21,073 nt of DNA from a virus: positions 1 to 21,073 of IMG/VR virus record IMGVR_UViG_3300023301_000140; one strand, written 5' to 3'. Positions 1 to 6,043 of the stretch are shown piece by piece; position 1 is the stretch's first letter; every line of letters begins with the position of its first letter. The notes under the pieces were generated by a model. The model was not told the DNA's origin. It searched no databases and saw only the letters and a program-made list of their open reading frames with translations. The position numbers were made by a program, and so were the translations under genes.

Positions 1-201
1 AAAGTCTGCCTTTGCAACTGCACCCCCGCCCTGTAAACGAGAGATATGACCAACCACCTCTAAAGACTAGTGTTTACAGGTGTTCCCGTGCTTCTATCTA
101 CATGAATACTTATTCAGTGGGCGCAACCCAACCACTTTTGAGGGGGTTACAATGTACCGCATACCCTGTGTTTACTGGGTGTTTCCCCTGTCACACCACT
201 A
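1..201. other. Unresolved leader or 3' end of an upstream gene
   Basis: No confident gene is visible here. One forward frame (third base onward) is open from the window edge to a stop at 207-209, so it could be the end of a truncated upstream gene. Its translation is unusually rich in Pro, Cys and Arg, resembles nothing I recognise, and overlaps the start of the next gene. The stretch is richer in G+C than its surroundings. It contains an imperfect direct repeat built on GTGTTTAC (70-90 and 168-190) and a 9-bp inverted repeat, CCTGTAAAC at 30-38 and GTTTACAGG at 72-80. A non-coding structured leader is therefore an alternative. In many phages the terminase gene precedes the portal operon, but nothing here identifies it. 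Confidence 0.3.
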
Positions 202-507
202 ATGCCTGAAAACAGATACACTTGTATTATGAATGCAACCAAGAAGCTATACCAGATCGTACAACGAATGCGTGAACTTACGGCTGCTGGTGTGCCCTTT
301 GATATTGAATTCTACTCCTATCAAGAAAGTAAAAATATATCTGAGGGCTATAAGACACGAGACAATGTGGTACTCCGCACTGGTCTCAGCAAAAGATACA
401 GTGATAAGGCCGATCTACTTATAGGCTTCAAGGACGGCGATAAGGATCGCTTCTTCTACTTACCACTATTAATCAAATTCAATAATAAGTACATCAATGA
501 ATATTGA
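202..507 (+). CDS. Small conserved-looking protein upstream of the portal, function unknown
   Basis: This is a 101-residue soluble protein with no signal peptide or membrane segment. The N-terminal part looks helical (KKLYQIVQRMREL), followed by a mixed basic and aromatic C-terminal part. Two starts are possible: ATG 202 and, nine codons later, ATG 229. The second gives a more natural N-terminus (MNATKKLYQ), and neither has a Shine-Dalgarno sequence, as expected in Bacteroidota. The 3' end overlaps the portal gene by 11 bp, which indicates one transcript and translational coupling. I do not recognise the family. The position suggests a minor head or packaging protein, but that is inferred from gene order only. 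Confidence 0.6.
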   Translation: MPENRYTCIMNATKKLYQIVQRMRELTAAGVPFDIEFYSYQESKNISEGYKTRDNVVLRTGLSKRYSDKADLLIGFKDGDKDRFFYLPLLIKFNNKYINEY

Positions 508-1885
508 ACAGCACGGGCGCAATGCGCTAGTAGAGCACGAAGACGTTGTATTCTCCTACGAGGTAAGTGAAAACCCTAGAGACCTGGAGCAATCCAGGAT
601 CACCAACGGAGAGCAAACCTTAGACTGGACAAATGCCAATAGGCAATACACTATTGATAATTGGCGCATACTCCCATATGGAGATAACAATGATCTACCT
701 ACAGTCATTAAGGATACAGTAGCTAATAACTCAATAGTCCCTGGTATTCTTAAGAAGAAAACCGGTATGTTATGGGGCAAAGGACCTAAACTATACAAAG
801 AAGGCTTTGACTCCAAATATCAATTAGTGCGAGAATGGACGACCGATGATGAGATAGAATCCTGGTTGCAGAGTTGGGACTGCGATGCTTACCTGGCTAA
901 AGCTTGTGTAGACTATAATCATATAGAAGGCGTCTTCTCTAAATTTTATCTAAATCGCGGTGCGAGGGTTAATGGGAAGAAGAAAATATCCAAGTTAGAA
1001 CACATCTCCCCAAACCGGGGGCGCTTAGCCACCAGGGTTGAAAATCCTATAGTGAAGCCAGATCACGTGATTGTGAACGACTGGAACCTTAACCATGTAG
1101 ATCACCTTACCAACTTCAAGGTCTATTCGTTATTCGATTTTAAGCGCCCATTTGCTCATAAAAATAGCATTCTTTACTCGAACATGTATAGCTTCTGTAG
1201 CGACTACTATACCGTGCCCGACATATATGGCTCATTGGAATGGATTAGAAGATCTACGGCCGTACCGCTCATTCTAAAGGCACTCAGTAAAAACTCTATT
1301 AATGTAAAGTATCACATTACTTCTCCACAATCTTTTTGGGATATGAAAGAAGATCAGTTGAAAAGATTGTGCGATGAAACAAATAAGGATTATAAAGAAA
1401 AAATGCTCGTCGATTATCAGAAAGAATATCTGCGCAAAATAGCAAGTGTTCTTTCTGGAGATAGAAATGCCGGTAAGTTTTGGCATACGGTAGATACTGT
1501 TTTCGTAGATGGGAGTAGCCTAAAGGAGCAGGGCTGGACCATTAAACCAATAGACCAAAACATTAAGGACTTTGCCGAAGCCCAAATAAAGATTGGCGAG
1601 CGTGCAGACCGTGCTACTTCTGCCGGTGTTGGCGTGCATAGTGCGATTGGTGGCACCGGTAAAGACGGGCAGTCAGACTCTGGTAGTGAGCAACTTTACG
1701 CGCTTCAAAATTATATGATGACTGGTATAGACATCCCGGAGATGATCGTTACCAAGGCCGTTAACTATGCCATTAAGGCTAATTTCCCTAATAAAAAACT
1801 AAAGCTCGGTTTCTATCACGATCCTCCCCAACGGGAGCAGGATAAATCTGAAAGTGATCGACTTAAAAATCAGAAAGTAGCATGA
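497..1885 (+). CDS. Phage portal protein (putative)
   Basis: This 462-residue protein is the likely portal, the dodecameric ring at the capsid vertex through which DNA is packaged and ejected and to which terminase and tail connectors dock. Residues 57-100 carry the pattern seen in Bacteroidota phage portals: a W-x-I-L-P-Y-G-D-N-N-D-L-P motif followed by a helix with two or three lysines and M-L-W-G-K-G. The C-terminal part has a flexible Gly/Ser/Asp linker (about 384-397). It is followed by a helix resembling portal tails, reading LQNYMMTGIDIPEMIV, and a charged end. Its length is normal for portals (400-550 residues). It overlaps the genes on both sides (11 bp upstream, ATGA downstream). 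No catalytic motif is expected. The assignment rests on the N-terminal motif and on head-tail genes following; a structure-based search would settle it. Confidence 0.72.
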   Translation: MNIEQHGRNALVEHEDVVFSYEVSENPRDLEQSRITNGEQTLDWTNANRQYTIDNWRILPYGDNNDLPTVIKDTVANNSIVPGILKKKTGMLWGKGPKLYKEGFDSKYQLVREWTTDDEIESWLQSWDCDAYLAKACVDYNHIEGVFSKFYLNRGARVNGKKKISKLEHISPNRGRLATRVENPIVKPDHVIVNDWNLNHVDHLTNFKVYSLFDFKRPFAHKNSILYSNMYSFCSDYYTVPDIYGSLEWIRRSTAVPLILKALSKNSINVKYHITSPQSFWDMKEDQLKRLCDETNKDYKEKMLVDYQKEYLRKIASVLSGDRNAGKFWHTVDTVFVDGSSLKEQGWTIKPIDQNIKDFAEAQIKIGERADRATSAGVGVHSAIGGTGKDGQSDSGSEQLYALQNYMMTGIDIPEMIVTKAVNYAIKANFPNKKLKLGFYHDPPQREQDKSESDRLKNQKVA

Positions 1886-2853
1886 AGCTAATATTTAAAG
1901 ACAGCGATTATATAAGCGATATCCTAAGCTTTATTGATGCCGATATTCAAATTAAGGAAATCAAATCTGAATTATACACCGCCACTCGCGAGGTGTACGA
2001 TCTTATTGGTACTCAAACTTATGATTATGTATGGAGCCTTTTCGATACTGAAGTCTTAACTGAAGATACAGCTTTCCTATTATTCAATGTTCGTTACGCA
2101 ATTCTCCTCGATGCCTGGAGATATCACGCCCCATCCCGGGATTTAAGTCATACGGTGAATGGTCGTAAAATGCGTAACGATGCCAACGAGAAAGCGGCGT
2201 TCGAATGGATGGTAAATAGCGATAATGAAAACCTGGAGCGTAAATATTACAAAGCCATGGATACTTTGTTGAACCTCTTAGATGAAACCAATCCTATAGT
2301 GGTACCAAATCCCGAGATAAAATGGAAAGATACTGAAGCCTTCAAAGCGACTTACAATGTGTTTGTGCGGACCACAAAGGATTTCGAAGCCTATTTCCCT
2401 ATTCATTCCCGATACTTATTGGAGAAACTACAACCAGGGATCAGTAAGTGCCAACGTACCGAAATTAAAAGCCGATTAGGAACTGTGCAGTATAACATTT
2501 TGCTTAACCAGGTTAAATCATCTACCACAGAAGTAGATGAAGACCTACTGGAGCTCATAAAAGAAGCTTCAGTTTACTACGCGTTAGCTTGGGCGCTTCG
2601 CCGGCTTCGCGTTACGCTGTTACCCGAAGGTATCTTGCAAAAATACAAAGGCGGTGTAAGTACCAATACCAAACCACCTGAAAAAATGGAAGCTGAACTC
2701 GCAGCGCAGTCTTTTGATGCTGACACTCGCCAGGCATTATCAGCTATTGAAGATTACCTAAAACCAGAACTCACTGAAACCGAAAAAGAAGCCCTGAATG
2801 TAACCAAACCAATTTTTGGTTTCGATGATGATGATGATTTTGTAACTACCTAA
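1882..2853 (+). CDS. Head-tail connector-like protein (DUF6712-type, putative)
   Basis: This is a 323-residue, mostly helical, acidic protein with no signal peptide. It starts in an ATGA overlap with the portal stop codon. The N-terminal third reads like a small helical connector (FKDSDYISDILSFIDADIQI, then YDLIGTQTYDYVW). A second similar helical unit follows at about residues 149-249 (FVRTTKDFEAYFPI ... YYALAWALRRLRVTLLPEG), so the protein may be an internal duplication of a connector fold. It ends in an acidic DDDDD tail. From memory it fits proteins annotated DUF6712 that follow the portal in Bacteroidota phages. Gene position points to a head-completion or adaptor role. The family name is a recollection, not a search result. 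Confidence 0.6.
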   Translation: MKLIFKDSDYISDILSFIDADIQIKEIKSELYTATREVYDLIGTQTYDYVWSLFDTEVLTEDTAFLLFNVRYAILLDAWRYHAPSRDLSHTVNGRKMRNDANEKAAFEWMVNSDNENLERKYYKAMDTLLNLLDETNPIVVPNPEIKWKDTEAFKATYNVFVRTTKDFEAYFPIHSRYLLEKLQPGISKCQRTEIKSRLGTVQYNILLNQVKSSTTEVDEDLLELIKEASVYYALAWALRRLRVTLLPEGILQKYKGGVSTNTKPPEKMEAELAAQSFDADTRQALSAIEDYLKPELTETEKEALNVTKPIFGFDDDDDFVTT

Positions 2854-2864
2854 AACTATATATA

Positions 2865-3176
2865 ATGGCCAACCTATTTAAAAAACTACTTTCATTCTTT
2901 GCTTCCATTTGGAACTGGAGAAAGAAAAAACGTTTTGATTCTATTAATGATAAACTGGAAAATAAGCTAAAAGACCGTGCAAAAGAACGCAGGGAATTTC
3001 TTTCAGAGTTTAAATTCGAGCTTAGAAAATACCTTAAAAGGGATTCTTCTGGGAAATATATCCCCATTAAAGGCAAAAACAAGGCAGAAATCTACGAACA
3101 TATTGTTAATAAGCACGGAGCGCGCCTGGAAGAACTTGACCTTAAATTTTCTAAAAACCTCGAAATTAAACTATGA
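2865..3176 (+). CDS. Small highly basic protein, function unknown
   Basis: A 103-residue protein with a short hydrophobic and aromatic N-terminus (ANLFKKLLSFFASIWNW) followed by a Lys/Arg-rich, largely helical body. The N-terminal segment is too short and amphipathic to be a clear transmembrane helix; it could be a membrane-binding or packing helix. The start ATG follows the previous stop by 11 bases, and the stop overlaps the next start (ATGA), so it is co-transcribed with virion genes. High charge could mean nucleic acid binding, but no motif proves it. I do not recognise the family. Confidence 0.6.
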   Translation: MANLFKKLLSFFASIWNWRKKKRFDSINDKLENKLKDRAKERREFLSEFKFELRKYLKRDSSGKYIPIKGKNKAEIYEHIVNKHGARLEELDLKFSKNLEIKL

Positions 3177-4039
3177 TCACCTTAGAGATTCCAGAAAGCA
3201 ATAGGCTTTTATACCTTCCAGAAGATTTAAAAGAATGCGATAGCCGGCAATATGCTGAAGCTTCCCATTTAATTTACCGCTACCGAAAAGAAGAAATCAC
3301 CTACGAGGATTTTAGGATTGAAATGATTTACAAATTGCTGGAGCTCCAAAAAGGGAAAAGAAAGCTTTCTGAAGAAGAAGAACAGGAAATGTGCGCTAAC
3401 ATTTATAGGCTATCAACATCTATAGATTCTTTTTTTGAAGAAGATGAAGACGGTAAAATCACGATAAAACAATATTACATCGACAACCACTCCAAGGTAA
3501 TATCAGATGCTTTTAAAACCTGGTATGGTCCAGAAGATGGTTTCGACGATATTACCTGGGGGCAATACATAGACGCCCTGGAGATATATAGTTTGTTGGA
3601 ACAAGATTTTAACGAAGCCCATTTATACCGGTTAATGGCGGTTTTTTATAAAGAAAATAAGAATAAAGCTTACGATGCTAAGAAAACAGCTAAAACTGCC
3701 AATCACTTAAAACACGTGTATTTTGGTAGGGTTTATGGCTTCTTTCTCCTATTTGCCAGTTTTCAAAAATACCTGTTCTCTGCCCAGGTATTTGTGCAAG
3801 GAAAATGGCTGGATCTTTCCATACTTTTTGAGGAGGAAGGGAGCAAAAAGGAAGAAAGTAAAATCCCCGGCATAGGGATGAAAGCTGTAGCCCATAGAAT
3901 TGCAGAGACAGGTATCTATGGACCGATGCAAAAAGTGAATAAAACCAACTTTTGGGAAATGATCATCTTTCTATACGATATTCGCAAGAGAGAAAAAGAT
4001 CGTAAAGCGCAGGAGAAAACTAGAAAACAAAACCAATGA
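3173..4039 (+). CDS. Unassigned virion-operon protein, 288 residues
   Basis: Charged, helical protein of 288 residues. The N-terminal half is acidic (an LSEEEEQE stretch near residue 70 and FFEEDEDG near 95). The middle is aromatic and Lys-rich (about 160-215), with a moderately hydrophobic stretch, GFFLLFASFQKYLF, that could be buried rather than membrane-spanning. The C-terminus is strongly basic (REKDRKAQEKTRKQNQ). Both ends overlap neighbours by ATGA, which places it firmly in the structural operon. Its place before a tail-completion-like gene and its charge pattern would suit a tail assembly or chaperone role. That is inference: there is no recognisable domain and no frameshift arrangement of the usual G/GT type. 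Confidence 0.6.
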   Translation: MITLEIPESNRLLYLPEDLKECDSRQYAEASHLIYRYRKEEITYEDFRIEMIYKLLELQKGKRKLSEEEEQEMCANIYRLSTSIDSFFEEDEDGKITIKQYYIDNHSKVISDAFKTWYGPEDGFDDITWGQYIDALEIYSLLEQDFNEAHLYRLMAVFYKENKNKAYDAKKTAKTANHLKHVYFGRVYGFFLLFASFQKYLFSAQVFVQGKWLDLSILFEEEGSKKEESKIPGIGMKAVAHRIAETGIYGPMQKVNKTNFWEMIIFLYDIRKREKDRKAQEKTRKQNQ

Positions 4040-4491
4040 TACTAATCCCCGAATTAAAACAGTACGTAAAAGATACAGAGCAAGCCCTTGAAGACGTTAA
4101 TTTCGCCAGAGTTGTGGTAGTGAAAGATGAGCTCACCACATTTCTAAGTAAAATTCGCCCAACAGATAATCAAATAATGATTGCAGTAATGCCAGATGCT
4201 TCTACCCGTGGTAACGATGTAGATAAGCTAAAACTAAGGAATAGCTTAGGTTTCTTCTTCCTGGAGAAAACAGATTATGGCGCCACCAGGCAAGACGATT
4301 GGCTAGATGTTTTTTCCCGTACCCAAGAAACGGCCCTGGCCTTTTTCAATAAAGTACTGGACGATTCTATAGATGGCCCTTGCGGATTTATTCGCGATCT
4401 GGTAGTGAGTAATATTAGCATAAATCCAGAGAGTAATTTGGTAGGATGTAACGGTTGGAGTGTAGAACTTTATTTTGATTCTACGGTTTAA
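4036..4491 (+). CDS. Tail completion/terminator-like protein (putative)
   Basis: A compact 151-residue alpha/beta protein beginning in an ATGA overlap with the previous gene. Predicted strands (ARVVVVKDE, NQIMIAVMPD, SLGFFFLEK) and a final strand-rich segment (NGWSVELYFDS) suit the small fold of tail terminator or neck proteins, which cap the tail tube and join it to the head. Length is typical for that class. No signal peptide, no membrane segment. It is the last gene of the first co-transcribed block; a promoter-like sequence overlaps its 3' end. The assignment depends on size, fold impression and order, so it is tentative. Confidence 0.5.
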   Translation: MILIPELKQYVKDTEQALEDVNFARVVVVKDELTTFLSKIRPTDNQIMIAVMPDASTRGNDVDKLKLRNSLGFFFLEKTDYGATRQDDWLDVFSRTQETALAFFNKVLDDSIDGPCGFIRDLVVSNISINPESNLVGCNGWSVELYFDSTV

Positions 4492-4510
4492 TGTGGTATA
4501 TTTAACCACA
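4475..4510 (+). promoter_or_regulatory. Promoter with overlapping inverted-repeat operator
   Basis: TTG at 4475-4477 lies 19 bp before TATATTTA (4497-4504), close to the flavobacterial consensus TTG-N17-23-TAnnTTTG. The inverted repeat TGTGGT (4492-4497) / ACCACA (4505-4510) straddles the -7 element, so a bound dimer would block it. It sits 12 bp before the start of a small helix-turn-helix gene, which suggests self-regulation. The promoter elements and repeat are visible; function is inferred. Confidence 0.5.
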
Positions 4511-4522
4511 ATTAAAACCATT

Positions 4523-4699
4523 ATGACAGAAGAAGAAATTAAAACAGCCTTTTTTGAAGCCTTGTTAGAAAGGGGAGTTGGAAAAAAATTAGGAGTTACC
4601 AGGTATGTAGTTTATAATTATCGCAACCGCGAAACCAATACAGCCAAAATGCTGGAAGTACTTTGGAAACTCGATAAATTAGAACTCAAAATAGAATGA
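4523..4699 (+). CDS. Small helix-turn-helix protein
   Basis: A 58-residue protein that is little more than one DNA-binding-type helical domain. Residues about 17-45 read VGKKLGVTRYVVYNYRN and on, the layout of a helix, a tight turn, and a recognition helix seen in XRE-like and other HTH folds (K-K-L-G-V-T-x-x-x-V-Y-N-Y-R). ATG 4523 was chosen because the longer frame from 4475 would overlap the promoter and the previous gene. The stop overlaps the next start (ATGA). A lone HTH gene inside a virion operon, right behind an operator-like inverted repeat, suggests a local regulator, perhaps of itself and the genes after it. It could also be a minor structural protein that happens to use the fold. 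Confidence 0.6.
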   Translation: MTEEEIKTAFFEALLERGVGKKLGVTRYVVYNYRNRETNTAKMLEVLWKLDKLELKIE

Positions 4700-5070
4700 A
4701 ATCATTAAACGAACGGGAACGCATTAGTGAAGATGTGCTAAAAGGCCGGTTTACCTCGCAGGTGTTGCGGGAAGAAAGCCAGAATATAGATAGCGCACAA
4801 GAGAGCCTTATGTCTCGAAGGGGGTTTAGAAGCGACGAGTTTTACGGTGGCCGTAGTTTTGAGGTTAACGGCAACACTTTAGAATATAGGCACTTGGGCA
4901 AACATAGGTTTGTAGATATGCGCACCAGGGACTCCCGGGAAGGCAAAAAGAAAAAGAAAAACCATCCCATTCACAACCGTATTTTGTTTGGTCACGCCAA
5001 TAACATCATCAAACAATTACATTTTGGCTTTACAAATGCGGTGAAGGCCAAGCTGGCCACAAAAGATTAA
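4696..5070 (+). CDS. Basic 124-residue phage protein, function unknown
   Basis: Starts in an ATGA overlap with the small HTH gene and is the last gene before a terminator-rich region. The first half is polar. The middle carries a run of six lysines with a nearby Arg (REGKKKKKK at about 81-89), and the C-terminal part reads NHPIHNRILFGHANNIIKQ followed by an amphipathic helix. From memory, small proteins with this 'HPIHNR ... LNN(I/L)I' ending are common in Bacteroidota prophages next to tail genes, but I know of no proven role. It has no signal peptide or membrane segment. Tail or head-tail joining accessory is the most likely class. Confidence 0.6.
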   Translation: MKSLNERERISEDVLKGRFTSQVLREESQNIDSAQESLMSRRGFRSDEFYGGRSFEVNGNTLEYRHLGKHRFVDMRTRDSREGKKKKKNHPIHNRILFGHANNIIKQLHFGFTNAVKAKLATKD

Positions 5071-5102
5071 TTTACGTATATGTAAATATTTTATTATATT
5101 TA
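5071..5102 (+). promoter_or_regulatory. Promoter-like site with degenerate ATTACA-N4-TGTAAT operator
   Basis: The near-palindrome TTTACGTATATGTAAA (5071-5086) starts immediately after the stop codon of the preceding gene. It is followed by TATATTTA (5095-5102), a -7-like element with its last base off consensus. The palindrome matches the arrangement of two perfect sites near the repressor gene (16821-16865). No clear TTG lies at the right distance, so promoter strength is uncertain. Confidence 0.4.
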
Positions 5103-5133
5103 CACCAGTAGAATTTTTATAGGCAAGAGTTCT

Positions 5134-5169
5134 TTAAAAAAAGCAGTCCTCCCCAAGGCTGTTTTTTTT
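5134..5169 (+). terminator. Rho-independent terminator
   Basis: An A-tract and CAGTCCT (5144-5150) pair with AGG-CTG and a run of eight T (5162-5169), leaving a CCCC loop at 5151-5154. The stem has one G-T pair and one mismatch but is extended by A-T pairs from the flanking tracts. It would end the upstream virion operon or a short transcript started near 5108. Confidence 0.7.
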
Positions 5170-5209
5170 GTTTTTGCATCTTGTTCTCTAATCGAAAATT
5201 TAAATTTAA

Positions 5210-5377
5210 ATGAAAAATTTTTTAGAAGAGATAGAAATGCTCGACTCCAAGGAAAACCAATTAAAAACTTTAGACAATCTTTTAGAAGTGTATTTAAGCA
5301 GCTCTGCCGCCAACCACCAGGAAGAACGTATTGATACTATGGTGTTAATAGGTAAATTAAGAGAGCTCCTCCTTTAA
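5210..5377 (+). CDS. Small acidic helical protein, 55 residues
   Basis: An ATG at 5210 opens a 55-residue frame (MKNFLEEIEM ... RELLL) between two terminators. The composition is protein-like, with regularly spaced leucines and a predicted helix throughout (QLKTLDNLLEVYLS, then VLIGKLRELLL), so a short coiled coil or helical hairpin is likely. The AT-rich stretch AATTTAAATTTAA lies just before the start; there is no Shine-Dalgarno. It is followed after seven bases by a strong terminator, so it seems to be a single-gene unit. I do not recognise it. A small phage-encoded interaction protein is plausible; nothing more can be claimed. Confidence 0.55.
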   Translation: MKNFLEEIEMLDSKENQLKTLDNLLEVYLSSSAANHQEERIDTMVLIGKLRELLL

Positions 5378-5384
5378 AATTCCC

Positions 5385-5412
5385 AGCAGCGCCCTACCGC
5401 TGCTTTTTTTTT
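5385..5412 (+). terminator. Strong rho-independent terminator
   Basis: AGCAGCG (5385-5391), loop CCCTAC, CGCTGCT (5398-5404): a perfect 7-bp stem followed by a T run of eight (5405-5412). It directly follows the 55-residue gene and separates it from the lipoprotein gene. Confidence 0.9.
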
Positions 5413-5415
5413 GTA

Positions 5416-5440
5416 GTTTTATTGCCGGTAACAATAAAAC
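5416..5440 (+). promoter_or_regulatory. Inverted repeat before the lipoprotein gene
   Basis: GTTTTATTG (5416-5424) and CAATAAAAC (5432-5440) form a perfect 9-bp inverted repeat with a CCGGTAA loop, ending seven bases before the lipoprotein start. TAGTTTTA (5414-5421) overlaps it and is a loose match to the -7 element. It may be an operator, or in RNA a hairpin near the translation start. Only the repeat itself is certain. Confidence 0.45.
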
Positions 5441-5447
5441 TAATACA

Positions 5448-5768
5448 ATGAAAAAATTTTTTCCCCTACTCCTATTTTGCATTTTTATATCCTGCGGAGA
5501 TGATAAACCTAATCCTTGTATTGTGGCTGAAGATTTTATCCTGGAGGAATTGAATTATCCAGCTGAAGCTAATGTTTCAGTTTTCAATTGTAATAGCGAA
5601 GAAAATTCAACCTTCAATTATACGGTCTGGCACAAAGTAGAAGCGAGTAATGCTTTTGGTGTTAAGAAAGAAATTGTTTTCAAACTTAAATTAAAATATA
5701 ATGGCACTGGTATAACTACTGATGCTAGTAATTGGGATTTAATTTCTGTTCGGTCTGAAGAATTATGA
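5448..5768 (+). CDS. Phage-encoded lipoprotein, probably surface-exposed
   Basis: A 106-residue protein with a typical lipoprotein signal: two lysines, a hydrophobic core (FFPLLLFCIFIS) and the lipid-accepting Cys16. The residues after it, GDDK, are acidic like the lipoprotein export signal that sends Bacteroidota lipoproteins to the cell surface. Cys24 and Cys48 could form a disulfide. The mature part resembles small secreted domains of the kind 'A-x-x-F-(I/V)-x-x-x-L-x-x-P ... Y-x-V-x-x-x-V-x-(A/S)-x-N-x-F-G-x-(K/R)' (here VEASNAFGVKKE). Known phage lipoproteins such as T5 Llp and TP-J34 Ltp block superinfection, and this gene's isolated place between a terminator and other promoters fits such cargo. 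That role is inference. It could also be a host-derived envelope protein. Confidence 0.75.
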   Translation: MKKFFPLLLFCIFISCGDDKPNPCIVAEDFILEELNYPAEANVSVFNCNSEENSTFNYTVWHKVEASNAFGVKKEIVFKLKLKYNGTGITTDASNWDLISVRSEEL

Positions 5769-5800
5769 TTTATTCAAACGCACATTCCTTACCCTAAGCT

Positions 5801-5825
5801 TTGGTTTACATATATGTTATATTTG
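5801..5825 (+). promoter_or_regulatory. Promoter with ATTACA-N4-TGTAAT-like operator
   Basis: TATATTTG (5818-5825) matches the flavobacterial -7 consensus TAnnTTTG exactly. TTTACATATATGTTAT (5805-5820) overlaps it and differs from the repressor-region palindrome at two positions. A TTG lies at 5801-5803, closer than usual (14 bp). Promoter and operator look combined, so a repressor bound here would block transcription into the structured leader downstream. Confidence 0.5.
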
Positions 5826-5842
5826 ACGTATGATTTACATTT

Positions 5843-5873
5843 TTGGTAGAATCAATGCCCTTCTCTATATTTG
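5843..5873 (+). promoter_or_regulatory. Second promoter upstream of the structured leader
   Basis: TTG at 5843-5845 and TATATTTG at 5866-5873, separated by 20 bp, match the Bacteroidetes/Flavobacteria promoter consensus on both elements. Transcription should start at about 5878-5880, which is the beginning of the first copy of the repeated arm of the candidate RNA. No palindromic operator overlaps this one. Confidence 0.6.
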
Positions 5874-5876
5874 TTG

Positions 5877-6043
5877 TGCAGAATAACACAAAGTACAATG
5901 ATCACAAAGAAGTTTAATAATTCATCCCAGGAGAGAACCGGTGTAAGTCCGGCCACTTCAATAGCTTTGCTGTTGTTCTGCACCACTCCTGGGTATATTA
6001 AAACTATTTGTTATGCAGAACAACAGCAAAGAGGCGAAAGCCC
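5877..6043 (+). ncRNA. Candidate structured leader RNA with competing helices
   Basis: The arm CTTTGCTGTTGTTCTGCA (5965-5982) is a perfect 18-base complement of 6014-6031, which contains most of the start codon at 6013-6015. It is also a near-complement of 5877-5893 (one G-U pair and one bulge), at the predicted 5' end of the transcript. The two pairings exclude each other. CCCAGGAG (5926-5933) pairs perfectly with CTCCTGGG (5986-5993) and would be pseudoknotted with either helix. Inside it is a CCGG hairpin (5938-5952), and right after the last arm a GGC-GAAA-GCC hairpin (6033-6042). This suggests a leader that hides or frees the start codon. A 72-codon frame from ATG 5898 to 6116 also runs through it, so a translated regulator is possible. 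I cannot match it to a known RNA class. Confidence 0.5.

Noticed and set aside
4475-4522. Longer start for the small HTH protein
   Set aside because: It would overlap the preceding gene and include the promoter/operator. The HTH protein is complete from 4523.
5931-5956. Cobalamin riboswitch-like string (GAGAA, then CCGGTG-n-AAGTCCGG)
   Set aside because: It matches one internal hairpin of that class, but the conserved CCCGC...ACTG part and the remaining helices are absent and no cobalamin gene follows. A 4-bp CCGG hairpin can arise by chance.
5877-6043. Retron or diversity-generating RNA
   Set aside because: The inverted repeats invite the comparison, but there is no reverse transcriptase gene anywhere in the window.
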